Of a stretch of DNA of 64,000 nt, positions 11,579 through 24,000 are shown piece after piece. The position numbers and the translations under genes are program-made. The notes below the pieces were generated by a model, which was given only the letters and a program-made list of their open reading frames with translations, had not been told where the DNA came from and ran no database searches. Numbering within the stretch: position 1 is the first letter of the stretch; each line of letters opens with the position of its first letter. The stretch is from Mucor racemosus (lineage: Eukaryota > Mucoromycota > Mucoromycetes > Mucorales > Mucoraceae). Location: positions 806,001 through 870,000 of the forward strand of contig JAPEHQ010000011.1 of NCBI GenBank assembly GCA_027405735.1. The letters are read 5' to 3'.

Positions 11579-12989
11579 TACCAGAAAAACCGTCTGTCAT
11601 ATTATAGATTCATTAAAAAATTGCAAAAACGAGCCCGTAGAACGACGCCGTAATTGAGCATAGCGAGACTGAACGGCTAAGTCTCTTATACTATGATATA
11701 TATCTAAGTTTTAAATAAAGCAGCGGTTTTTTTTAAAAATTTTCTTGTATTTAACCACGTACAGTCTGAAAATTCAGACTTTGTAGCGGACATTTTCGGG
11801 ACTCATTTTGTCCTTACCAACACTCATGATTTTTATCAAAAAACAGAAAAATCAAATTTTGATACCAAAACCAACGTTTAAACATACTACATTGTGAGAG
11901 AAAATTGTAGCCATGACTAATACACATTTTATAAAAGCTTAATATTAAATGTTAAGTAATGAAACTTGGCATTTTTGGCCCAAAAACGGTTTTTTGATTA
12001 AAGGATTTTCATGTGATATTTTGTAATGGAAAAGTTTATTATTTTTTATTGAGCAAATAGAGCGCTAAATTCTGTATATGTGTATACTTTTTGTTTTTAT
12101 AGTTGGTAGTATAATTAACTCTAGATTTGCAAAATCAGAAAAAAAAAATTAAAAAATGTCAAAATTGATGATCTGGACAAGAATAATTTTCGAAATTAAT
12201 ATTCCGCTTATAAGCCTTGTAAGTCTTAAAAATAAGAGATTTTATAATACTTGAGAACTTTTTCAAGAATTAATGATGCTGTACCCACTTGATTCAAGCT
12301 TGTTACTTTAAATATTTATACATGCTAATATTGTGTGGTAGTTTATTTGATGATAACATAGTCTTACTTGCGCTAGAGGTGATTTACATTAAGTTTTAGT
12401 CTTACCCCTCCAACATCATAAACATAAACATGGCCATCACTGGGACCTATTATTATTGCCACCTTTTTACCCTCTTTGTCCCAAGCCAAGTTATTCAATG
12501 CTTTACCAGAACAAACCTACTTTTGACTTTTGACCTATAAAAATTGATTTATTAGTAAATCAATTAGTAATAACAAGCTACTAATAAGTAATTATTATAG
12601 TGTACCTTTGATAGTTGGTAGTGATATAATGCAAGACAACACCTTGTTTTCCTCTTCTTGGCTGTTGGTCATCAAACAGTAACAAATATTTTTTAGAAAC
12701 TTAATAGATTAACAAGTCAAGTGAATACTATGCATATTTCTATAATCACTAGTTTTTCTCCAGGTAGTAGATATCGACTTTAGACCTAAAAAGCATTGAT
12801 TATAACGTAGATAATAATGAAACAAAATGATTAAGTCCTGGACGCTTTTTTTGTTCGAGAAAGATATTATAACGTGCCCTAACATTAACAGTTAATAATT
12901 TATTTCCAAATAAACAATAGGGAAAACATGTACTTGTACCTGCTATTTGATTTCAGTTTATAAAAAAAATATTAGTCTTTTTTGTTGTA
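11579..12989 (-). repeat. Right arm of the inverted-repeat element
   Basis: Near-perfect reverse complement of 8569-10309 without the solo LTR: the empty LTR target site lies at about 11697-11715. It carries the mirror copy of the captured exon at 12516-12406 (minus strand). Differences from the left arm are a few small indels and substitutions, for example near 12930. Confidence 0.9.
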
Positions 12990-14279
12990 GTTTTAAACGT
13001 AAATAAAAGAGCTGAGGAAAGAGTAAGGAAGAAAAAATATTTTGTATGTTACAAACAGGAATTTACAAAGGCATAAATACTTTTAGTGTTGCCAAACAGG
13101 TTGTTGTCATTGTTCCCATTTGGTCCCTGAAAGAAGAACATGGGCAGAGCTCTTTCAAACCCCAAATTTCAAGTTAATATATCTCGTCAATAAGGCAATT
13201 CTGTTGAATCAGAGTAGCTCGCATCTGCTTTAAAACATTCAAATTATCTTCGCTATTGATTATATTATGATTGATGTACTTTAGTAAATTGATTAAAAAA
13301 CTTTGGCCTCATTGCTCTGCTCATCTTGGGCTGCCCGATCTGCATAAAAGTTTTTATTCTACTCATCTGTGCAGATCACTATGCCCATGGGAAGAATAAT
13401 AGTTTGGCCGTAGTGATCTCAGCGATTAATCAATCAAGTAGTTATCAAACCAACGTCCAAGCATATTTAGCGCAGCATTCAAACAAGGCAAATCACAAAC
13501 TCCGCAAACACGGTTAAATTATGATTGATCAATATCAATTCATAGATTACTATCAAACAGATCTAATGGTTTAATAGTGCCTTATTAAATTACATCTCAG
13601 GATTTCAATGTCTAATCAATATAAAGAGCCATACTTTTATATCTAAAAAATAAAAGATATCTTGTTTTTATTATATTTGGGAGTTGCACCGTAACTGTCA
13701 GTGATCTATCAGGATTAGGAATAACCGAATTACCGACTTAGGACATCTGTCAAACCGTGATGTTTAACATGCAAATCAGACAATAATGCTGCATTTTATA
13801 CGTCTATCATCATCATGCTGCTATTAAATGATAGAAACACGATTCCACTGTCTTCATGCAATATCCGTATGCTTATTCTTTTAGGTGAAACAATCATTGG
13901 TTTGTTTGTGATTTAAAGTCTATATTGAGCTTCTTGATTTACATAATCAAGACGATCTTTTAATGTCTGTTTTTGACATGTTTGTTAGTGATCCGCATAC
14001 AGCAATTCTTACTTTGGTTGATGTGTTTCTTCAGTTTATTTTATGAATCAATTTGTTTTGTTTATGATTCGGTCTATATTATTATATGTTACATTGCTAA
14101 TACTTTCTGTATATACTGTTAAATTTATGTTATCTCTATTTGAATTATTAGAGCATGGTTTTATGTGAGATAGCATTTAATTTTTTATATGGGAAAATAG
14201 TAGTATCTTATTAGTTCAGCACAATAAAATTGCTCCAACTGAAAGCTACTTTGTCGTTTTTGTTTTAGCGAAAAGTATT
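12990..14279. repeat. Gene-poor region with blocks shared with 43-46 kb
   Basis: No gene is recognised. Block X (about 13700-13880) matches about 45985-46160, including acatctgtcaaacc(g/a)tgatgtt. Block Y (about 13920-14230) more weakly matches about 43090-43400, including ttgattta..tgatcaag-type and tttgaatt..atggt-type segments. At this locus X and Y are adjacent; at the second locus they are separated and in the opposite order. Confidence 0.6.
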
Positions 14280-15260
14280 AATTTTTTGTCGAGATAATCA
14301 AAATAATAGTACACAATGCAGCTTGGGAATCTACGATAACTGAGTTCCAAAATCGATCAGAAAATGATTCAAAAAATAAAATCATTAAATAGTTCATGAA
14401 CTGCAAAGCAAGTAGACCTAGCATATTAAATAGTTTTTGTACAGTTTTAGATTCTGCATACACCTAAATAAAATTCAGACAAATATTTCACATTAAATTT
14501 TGCATAAATTTTGATTGAAATTTTGAAGGTTTTTTGAAGATACATGTCACTTTTTAAAAGTATATTTTAAATATAAATAATGGAGATAATGTCCAGCAAA
14601 ATTATCTATCAATCGAGCTATTGCGAAGCCTTCTAGCTGCATTTTTTGCAGAGAAAACAAGATTTTTGTCAATTTTTTTTCAAATTCAGAATTCGGGACG
14701 AGGGTATATAAGGGAAAAATTGAAGCTAGAAACGAAGATATCTCTTTGTACACATTTTTGAGGATATCTCCTCGAAAAATTAATATTTTAAAGAAAACTA
14801 AATTGCGTCAGAGAGAACTCAACGAGGTTGATGACATGAGTATACAAAAAATGCTGGTCAATTTAATGAATACTTTGAAATCTACTACAAAAATGTCAAA
14901 AAAAAGGAAAAAAATAAAGGTGCTCCAAATTTTTTTATACTGAAATATGTAATAAAGCACTTTAAAACAAGTTAGTTTTATTATTAGAAAGTGTTAGTAT
15001 AGCTTAATTTTTCGCATAGATATGAAAGCTCAAACTTTTTAATTTTTAATAGTGAAATATGTGTAAAAACTGAAACACTAGCTCTAAAATAGTTATACCA
15101 ACTGCAAAAGATAGGATATTTCTGGATACTCATTTTCGGATTAAAGTTGATCATCTCAGATACATTGAAATATAATTTTTTCTTGGTGTTATTTAGTGAA
15201 AAAAAAAGTTGAGCAGGGATGAAAGTGAGACCCTGTTTTCAAGGAGAAAGCAGTGAATTT
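14280..15260. repeat. Dispersed repeat, copy B
   Basis: Inverted relative of the repeat at about 250-950. The best conserved part is 14620-14860 (plus strand reads TFLRISPRKINILKK, RELNEVDDM). Stop codons break any long frame. No terminal repeats were identified. Confidence 0.55.
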
Positions 15261-16459
15261 TACCCGTTTTTGAAACTTTCGTGAGGTATAGAATAAATTT
15301 AGGGATAGGTAGCATAATACGATCAATTCATATTTGTTCAGCAGTGTCTACGGTATATCCTAAAAAAGTGTTTAGTATGAGATTAGTTATAGAAAACAGG
15401 GGACGCTCCGATTTGAAGATGAGCAGCTTTTGAGAATCAGGTTTTTTAAAATTTTACGTTTCTCAAATTATACCAATTAGTTTCAAGGACCAAGATGCCA
15501 AAAAAAAAAAAAAAATCGGTGCAACAAAGGCATCGATCCGCATGAAAGTTTAAAGAAATTCTCTTAAGAAAAGATACATTATTCCAAAAGGAGTTTATAA
15601 TTTCTTGCGTCCATTTGTTTTCATCATCTGTTTTTGAGCCACCATGTATAATGCAGAAACGACATATTTACAATATGTACACATTCAGCATTAAATAAAT
15701 GAAATGGGAGAGAAAATTTACCTGACCACCCTTATATTTTCATCATAGTATCAACAAAAAAAGTTGTTTATTTATTTTGAACGTATAACATATGTAGGCT
15801 ATTAAATGAAATCTCGAGTTATTTCAATCGAGAACCATTATTACATACATTAAAAAACATGTTTTTTCTTCTCAATTGATGAAAATGATGATGATCTCTA
15901 TTGATTGCGATTTAGACTTTGATATTATGATGAGATTATTTTGCTACTTTCTTTGAATTGCGTATATAATCTATATAATATTATCCACATGGAGAATCAA
16001 AATGAAAAAAAAAAAAGTTAACTAATTAAACATTTAACAAATTATGTGCGTAGGGTGATTTAGTACACATAAAAAATACTATTGAAACGTATGTTTGTAG
16101 TACATGTATTTCGAGATTCAAATCGGATGTTTGTTAAATACAGGTAATCCCTCAGTAACAAGATCATTTCATTTTTTTTTTTCGATCGATGACGACAGGC
16201 AAATAATTCAATTTTGCTTTCCTCCCCCCTTAAATTGTGCTTTTGATCGGATATCTTTTAAATCAAAATGAGCCTTTATTTTTCGTAAAGCAAGATGACT
16301 AATTTTAAAGTTTCATTGTATCGTTATTGTTGTTTCAGAGCGAAATATGTACATAAATTTACAAAGAAAAGAATTTTAGAATGTTATCTAGATTCTTTTT
16401 GAAAAGATCCCAAGAAATTATGTTGAATTGATTTATACATTGACAATATTAATAGGTTT

Positions 16460-16498
<39 letters not shown>

Positions 16499-17021
16499 CA
16501 TATAATAGCTATGCATTAATTTTTTTTCTCGAGAATAGAAAAGAAATGATCATAGATCATATTATGTAGTGAATCATCCTCATGTTACCTTTGAGGGGGG
16601 ATAGTGTATATACACAAAACTGACTTTTTGACAGAGGTAGTTGACAAGCATTAAAAAAGAAGCAAGAGAGAGAGAGAGAGAGAAAGAGAGAAAGATGATA
16701 TGCAGACAAAAAGAAAACAACCCTGATATAGACTAGTATATGTTGCGGCCCTTTATGTAACTCCTTTTAACGCAGTAGTTGACCTTTATCCCCCTTTCTT
16801 TTGACAGCCTATACTTGAGTTTATTAAGCGGTAAGGCCCTAAGGAGCCTTTTTTTTATAAATATAATAATTGTTTAATATTATTACCGTGTAAAGAAGAA
16901 TGCTGATATACACATGTACATTTGTATCCCTTTGAATTCTATTATATATAAATATGATTCGATTTTCTGATATTTTTCTTCGTTTCTTCTTTTTTACCTC
17001 ATCAGTTTTTTGCTTGCAAAA
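15261..17021. other. Intergenic, no gene recognised
   Basis: AT-rich sequence with a 34-bp poly(T) at 16462-16495 and a GA-rich microsatellite at 16665-16693. The last few hundred bases are the likely promoter of the Myb-like gene, with TATA-like tattatatataaatatg near 16940-16955. Nothing else is recognised. Confidence 0.5.
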
Positions 17022-17570
17022 ATGGATATTAAAAATTTACTCTGTCATACTACACAACATTATAACGAACAACAATATGAAAAGCAGGCCTTTGAATATT
17101 GTCCTTCATCGCCATCTTCGTGGTCTAGTGCATCATCTAAGTCATCTATTTATTCACCCATTTTATCGCCTATCACTCCTTCTACGACTAGTACTCCTAC
17201 AGATACATTACGAAAGAAACAGCATCAAACACGAACGCCATGGACAGCATCCGAAGATTACTTACTAGAAAAAGGTTATTTGCAAGGTTTATCCTGGGCA
17301 ATGATATCTGCAAAATATTTACCTCATCGATCTCGTGGTTGCTGTTGGGGTAGATTCAAGACATTACAAGCGAAATGTACAGAAAAGAAGAATTGGACAA
17401 AATCCGAAGACCGAGCGTTACTAGGTGCTATTAAGAAGCATACTCGACTTTTCAAGCAAGCTTGGAGATCAGTTGCATTTGATTTAAGCGAGAGAGATTG
17501 GAGAGAATGTGAGATCAGATCCGCTCGTATATCAGGCTTAATAGTACAACAACAACGACAACAAGATTAA
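17022..17570 (+). CDS. Myb/SANT-like DNA-binding protein
   Basis: Single exon, 182 aa from the ATG in aaaaATGGat; an in-frame TTG a few codons upstream is not used here. The N-terminal third is Ser/Pro/Thr-rich. The middle reads TPWTASEDYLLEKGYLQGLS then SRGCCWGRFKTL, which is a Myb-like repeat (W..EDYLL.....G.SW..I...). A second similar repeat follows, starting NWTKSEDRALLGAI with W at the third helix. Two tandem Myb-like repeats predict a nuclear DNA-binding protein; the target is unknown. Family assignment rests on the spaced tryptophans and the acidic ED after the first W. Confidence 0.72.
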   Translation: MDIKNLLCHTTQHYNEQQYEKQAFEYCPSSPSSWSSASSKSSIYSPILSPITPSTTSTPTDTLRKKQHQTRTPWTASEDYLLEKGYLQGLSWAMISAKYLPHRSRGCCWGRFKTLQAKCTEKKNWTKSEDRALLGAIKKHTRLFKQAWRSVAFDLSERDWRECEIRSARISGLIVQQQRQQD

Positions 17571-18051
17571 CTGTATATATAAAAATATTCATTTTTTGCA
17601 AGCGAAAAATGCATGTATGTATTTGATTGTTTACAATCGAATATTATATATTACCAACGTATATTATTTTCTCCCCCTTTTTTTTTTCTCTTTCTCCCCA
17701 TCTACCTTTTACTATATTTATAACGTTTCGTTTCTTTCTCCTTCTCCTTAGAATCGTACAAGTTGACAAATTAACAAACCACAAAAAAACTTATTTTTTT
17801 TTTTTTACATGCAAATCTCTCTTTTTTATTCTTTTTGAAAAGCAAAAAAAAAAAGAAAAACAGAGATGATATGATATAATATAATTTAATTTATATGATA
17901 ATAATAATAACTTAGTATAGCAACAATAATATTACACTCGTTCAAACCTAAATAAAATAGCAAGCTTATTTTACATACATATTACATTTCAATTCTCGGT
18001 AATTTTGGCATCGTAGAGTTAGATTCAATTAAAATCATCCCGATATCAAAT
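17571..18051. other. Intergenic, promoter of the hybrid histidine kinase
   Basis: About 480 bp of T-rich then A-rich sequence between two plus-strand genes. Poly(T) and poly(A) runs at 17800-17860 are typical of promoter regions in AT-rich fungi. No gene is recognised. Confidence 0.5.
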
Positions 18052-21000
18052 ATGAAGGATTTACTTGCTCCTTTTTTTTGTGTATATAACTTTTTAATGA
18101 ACTTGTTTGGGAGCTATTTCATAGTCATCACGTTTATCATTTTAGGAGGTGTAGTACACTGTATCAATAAACTTCAAGATGAATTGTCTGAATTTACTTT
18201 ACCTACATGTGATTTAACAACGCCAATAATATCTAAAAAAAGAAGACGCATTTCCTTCATTTCGCATGAATCTGCTATCGCCACTTTTTTTCATAACCCA
18301 GAACAAGGTTCACGGGATGCTGCAAACCTTGTTGATGTTGATATTGAATGGAACCGTTATTTGATGAAATCAGAATCAAAAATAGTTCAAGATATTCATG
18401 ATGCAGTCAACAGTGTAAGCATAATTTTTTATTTGTATCGATCACACAGGACTAAAAATGAATCAAACAGGGAATCGATGGAATTATTGCTTCTATTCCA
18501 AGTGATAATGTATTTGAAGCAATAAAATATGCATTATCTAAAAATGTACCTGTCATTGTGTTTAATTCAGGTCTCGATTATGCAAGAAAGCTTGGCTTAA
18601 CTCGAGTATTACAAGATGATATTGAAGCAGGCAATATGTTGGGTGAAGAATTATACAAAGCTAATTTCTCAAAACCATTAACAGTTCAATTGTCATCTCT
18701 TGATGATGATACAAGTGAACGTAGAAGATTAGGCATTCAACAAGCCATAGGACATGATCCTGCATTATTGAAAGTATTTGAAGCATCGAATGTAAGCGCA
18801 ATGAATACGCCAGTACAGTTTGTGCGTGATGCTTTCCTTTCAAATCCAGGTGCCTACGATTCGATTATATCGCTTGGTGGATCAGTAGGTCTTTTTATCT
18901 TGAGATGCATGCATCTTTTTTACTTGGGCTACATTACTAATACTCCCAGATATTATAGTCATGCGCTGATATTGTTGCAACTTCAGTATTAAGTTTGAAA
19001 CATAGTTTTGCTCCTATGAATATTGCATCTGCTTTCTTTGATGTTGGTGGAGAAAATGTATCTGCTTTATTTCGATTAGAAAAAAATACTTTTGCAGTAA
19101 CTCAATTACCATATTATCAAACTGCTTTACCCATATTTTACATGTATTTAAGAGTAAGAGATTCAGAATGATACACATATTTGTCTAAAACTAAATACTT
19201 TAAAAGTTATTAACAGGCGAAGATGTATATAAAAATCAAACAATCAAAACAGGTCCTAATCTTATCACCAATGCAACACTATCATATTTCATGCAAAATG
19301 AAGCAAATTCGTTAATTTCAATCAATGATAAATCAGGATCTATAGGAGCACTTGTTCCAAATACCCGAGGAGATACATACAATGCTGCAATGATGGCAGG
19401 CGTAAATAATCTTGCAAAAAAGCTCAATTGGACAGTGTATAATCCTAAAGAGGTGTGTTAAATGATCTAATATTTTACATTTGCTATTCACTAATGTAAA
19501 TACATTAGGAAGGACTACTAGTATCATCACAAAAAATGGAAAAAGATTTAGATTTTTTCGTAAACAAAGGTGTAGATGGTATACTCATGCAATCCAGTAG
19601 CAATAAGATTTTAGAATATGCTTCAAACGCTATTAATAGAGCCGAGAGTCCAATGAGTGCTGTTGCAGTAGGCTCGTTTTTTGAAAAATACAATAGAACA
19701 TACCCGTAATGTACATAAAAAAAAACATTGTTATGTCTGAATCACCTGTTTTACTTACCCTATTACCACAGAAACCTTTCCAATGTAGCACTTGATATGA
19801 TAGAATTGTCTAAATCCATCGCTGAAAGAGTAGTAATTGATGGCAATTCTAGGCCTGTATGCATCACAGAGAGATCTACGGAAGTTTCTAGTCCATTTTG
19901 TCAGTATTTTTACGAAGCATTTCAAGAATTGCACGGTAATAATGCTATACCAAAATCAAATCAAGTAGTTCAATCTGTTAATGTTTCGTATCCTGGTGCC
20001 ATGGAAAATGAATTTATGGCAATTATTCGAAGGTTATACGAAGATGGTTCATACGAACCCGATAGTTTTATTACATTTTCAGAATATGTATTTGAAATTA
20101 TCAATAGTGTGAGCTTTTTTACATTTGTATAATACGTGTCTACTTTTTATTAACAAGTATTTATCAGCGAATTCTAAAAGGGTATTTAGATAATAGTACA
20201 GTGTCTGTGTACACAGCAGGCGAGTTATTTGATCAAAATCAAGCATATCTAGAAGGCCGAGTTAAAGGACTATGGACCACCAACATGTTTTCAATTGGCT
20301 TCATGTCATTACTTCATATAGTACTCAATAGAATGATAGATTTTCCATCTTGGGAAGGTGCATTGATCTCAATACCTCGTATTGAAAATATCTGTGATCC
20401 AGGCACATATCATTCTAATTTTACAACAACTGCATATTGCCAAGACTATGGCAATACACAAAAATCTATTCAATGTATACCATGCCCTGAAAATATGTAC
20501 ACTGACTTGCCTGACCAAGACCAATGTAAGACTTGTGCATTTGGTTATTTCTCATTACCAGGATCAACAACATGTACAACTTGCTATGATAAATTTGACA
20601 ATACTACCAGTAGTAATGTTATCAATAATAGCTGTTTAGCATACATTGATAATCAAGCATCTGAAAAACGTCAATTATACATGTCAATATTTATACCCAT
20701 TGGTATTGTTTTATTGTTGGTTGCAGCTGCTTTCTTGTATAAATTTTTAAGAAAACGTTGGTTGATACAACGTGCTTCAGGAAGTGATGAAGATTGGTTG
20801 CTTTCCTTTAACGAGCTTGTCAAACCACCTATTCATAGGCTAGAAAGCAATGCCACTACTGCTGGCGCTGGTGCTATTCAAAAGTCATCGTTATCGAGAT
20901 CGGAATTGCCTTTACAAAGTAGATCAAGCACTCCTGTCATGAATGCAAATAATTGGAATTCTTCTAATGAACTACAAGAAGGAGGAATCGTTGTAAAAAA

Positions 21001-24000
21001 CAAAACTACATGCACTGGTATCGATGGAACAATAACACCTCCATATTATCATTCAAGATCTGACCCTGATCTACATGTCAATGAGATCCATCATAACCAA
21101 AGAGGAGCAAAAGGAGGAGGCATCGGAGGAGGAATCAGAGGAGTGAAAGAAGAAGCAAGAGTAGGAACACCACCATTATCATCAGCATCATTAAAAACAG
21201 CATCATCGGCATCAGGAATAGTAGAAGGATCATTACTTAGTAATAATAATAATAATAATCGAAAATCAGGAGCTATCACGGCAGCTACGACATCGGCAAC
21301 AGCAGCTCTAACAGCAATTGCATCTAGTAATAAACTTGACAATAGATCAATCACGGGAAAACCTGAATTTATACACGCCCTTGGGTTCCAGTAAGGTCTT
21401 TTTTTTTTTTTTCTTGTACATCGTATCATCTTACCCACTCTTTTGTTTATAGTCGTAATTTACCTGTCTATATTAAACAAATTGGTCATAAAAAAGTACG
21501 AGTAGACAGTGAATTACGTAAAGAAGTATCCTTGATGAAGAATGCTAGACATTCAAAATTAACTGAATTTATTGGATTAATCTTGGAACCACAGCGAACC
21601 TTTATTGTTGAAGGTAATCTATATACCTTTAATTTGATAGAAATAACTCACACCCAATCTTCTCAAATAGAGTACTGTTCAAAGGGGTCTTTGACGGATG
21701 TCTTAGCTAACCCTGATATCGATCTAGCGTGGATATTTCGTTTCACTTTGATTAATGATTTAATTAGTGGTAAAATATAATATAATATAATATAACATAA
21801 TAATTCAATCCCTAGAAAAAAATCTCCCTGACGAATTTCTTCTGTTTATTAGGGATGAGGTTTTTACATCGATCGAAATTCCAATATCACGGATGCTTAA
21901 CGTCAGATTGTTGCATGGTAACTGGTAGATGGGAACTAAAGATATCAAATTATGGTTTGAGACAACTACGACATTCTCAGGTTGTGGATACAATGGGTCA
22001 TTCTCCAAATCTCAAAAGAAAAAACAGTTTATTTAAAAAGGATGCTGTATTGTCAGATGAGATTGCTCATGTATTAAGATCAACCGAGACACTTTTATGG
22101 CTTGCTCCTGAATCTGTAGTTACTACTCCACTAAATGTGTATTTAACATATCCAAGTAAACAAGCCGATGTATATAGGTAACTTTTCAATATAAAAGTAA
22201 GGGAATACATAATAACCTTGCATTTATTAGCGCTGGAATCATTATAAATGAAATTCTGACAAGGGAAAAACCTTATGCAAATAAAAAATTAAGCCCTGAA
22301 TTTATCTTTCAACAAGTATGCACCATCGATCTCAGACCTCATATGCAGCCACCAGGAAAAGACGATTTTACACAAGGAATGAACTCTATTGTTTCCGATT
22401 GTTTGCAACAATCTCCATATGCTCGTCCATCATTTACAACAATAGGGGTATATACATATAAAACTTCTTTATCTACATAGTAATAGTCTAATTCATTTTT
22501 ATAGACTCGTGTAGAAGAATTAGACCCTTACTTTTATGGCTCTGATTCTATGATTGATAATATGGCAGTTTTGGTAATCTATATTCTGCATTTTTATCGA
22601 TCCCTTGTTTACGTAAATGCTTTGATATTTAGCTCGAAAAATATGCAAATAATATGGAAATCCTAGTTAAAAAACGTACTGCAAATCTACAACAGAGAAC
22701 ACTAGAGTTAGAGGAAGAAAGAACAAGAACAGAAACTCTATTAAAAGGTATTATTTAACCTAGAAAGGAGACATCTGTATGTATTACTAAATCACATTCA
22801 TAGATCTGAAAACTGCAAAAGAGGTGGCTGAAGCGGCTGCTGCATCAAAACAAAGCTTTTTGGCAAATATGTCGCATGAAATTCGTACCCCTATGAATGC
22901 AGTTATTGGCATGTCGAGAAGCTTAATGGAAAGCGATTTACCACCAGATCTATATGATTGTGCTGAGACTATAGAATCCTCTGGTATGTTTAATCAAAAA
23001 TATGCAACATTAACTATTTGCTGAAATATTTATGCTATAGGTAATCATTTAATGGCTCTGATTGATGACATTTTGGATTATTCAAAGATCGAATCTGGAA
23101 AACTAGCATTAGAAAGAAGCAATTTAGATTTGGTTTGTATAATAACATTTTCAAAACTCGGTAAAAATTAACACCCTTTCTGAAAATGTATATACAGACT
23201 TATGCGATTGAAAGTGCCATCAAGTTGATTTCAACAAATTATCTCAGTAAGGGCATTGTATTATGGTATACAATTGCCCCTGATTTGCCAGTTCATGTAT
23301 TGGGTGATCTTGTGCGATTGAGACAAATTCTTTTAAATTTGTATGTATTGTCGTTGGAAATTGTATCGAGTATGCATTATTAATTTTAACATAGACTTTC
23401 AAATGCCTTTAAATTCACAAAAGAAGGTTATGTTTGCATATCGGTAACGCCTTTCCAGAATAGCAGTATAACTCATCCTGATGCAGCTATTATGAATGAT
23501 GCTTCTACACCTTTCGGCAGTAGTCCTAGTATCAGGGAAGACAATTATGATCCTAATGCCATGGTATCCTACTTGTTTTCTGTAAAAGATACAGGCATTG
23601 GAATACCTGTAGAAAAAATAAACAAACTGTTCAAATCGTTCTCGCAGGTAGATGCTTCAACAACTCGTAATTTTGGAGGAACAGGTATTTGGTTTTAGTT
23701 CATTTCGCTCATCTTTCTTTACTCAATTTTAACATAGGACTTGGCTTGGCTATCAGTAGAAAGCTATGTAAAATTATGGGCGGTGACATGTGGGTAGAAT
23801 CAGAAGAGGGAAAAGGTTCTACATTCTTTTTTAAAGTAGATTTACAGAAGCAAATTGAATCAAACACCTATAGAGAAGAAAATCATTTATTTGAACTGTC
23901 AATTGCATGTCCTCGGCCGCTTCTCATAGCAGAAAGTGAGACGATTAGATTAAAATGGGTCTCATTATTACACAATATCGGTATAGCAGAGGCAATTATC

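Noticed and set aside
8569..12989. Helitron or DNA transposon with identifiable transposase
   Set aside because: No transposase or helicase coding region and no CTRR/terminal hairpin proven, so left as an unclassified inverted-repeat element.
21091..21438. 115-codon minus-strand frame
   Set aside because: Antisense to the low-complexity juxtamembrane region of the histidine kinase.
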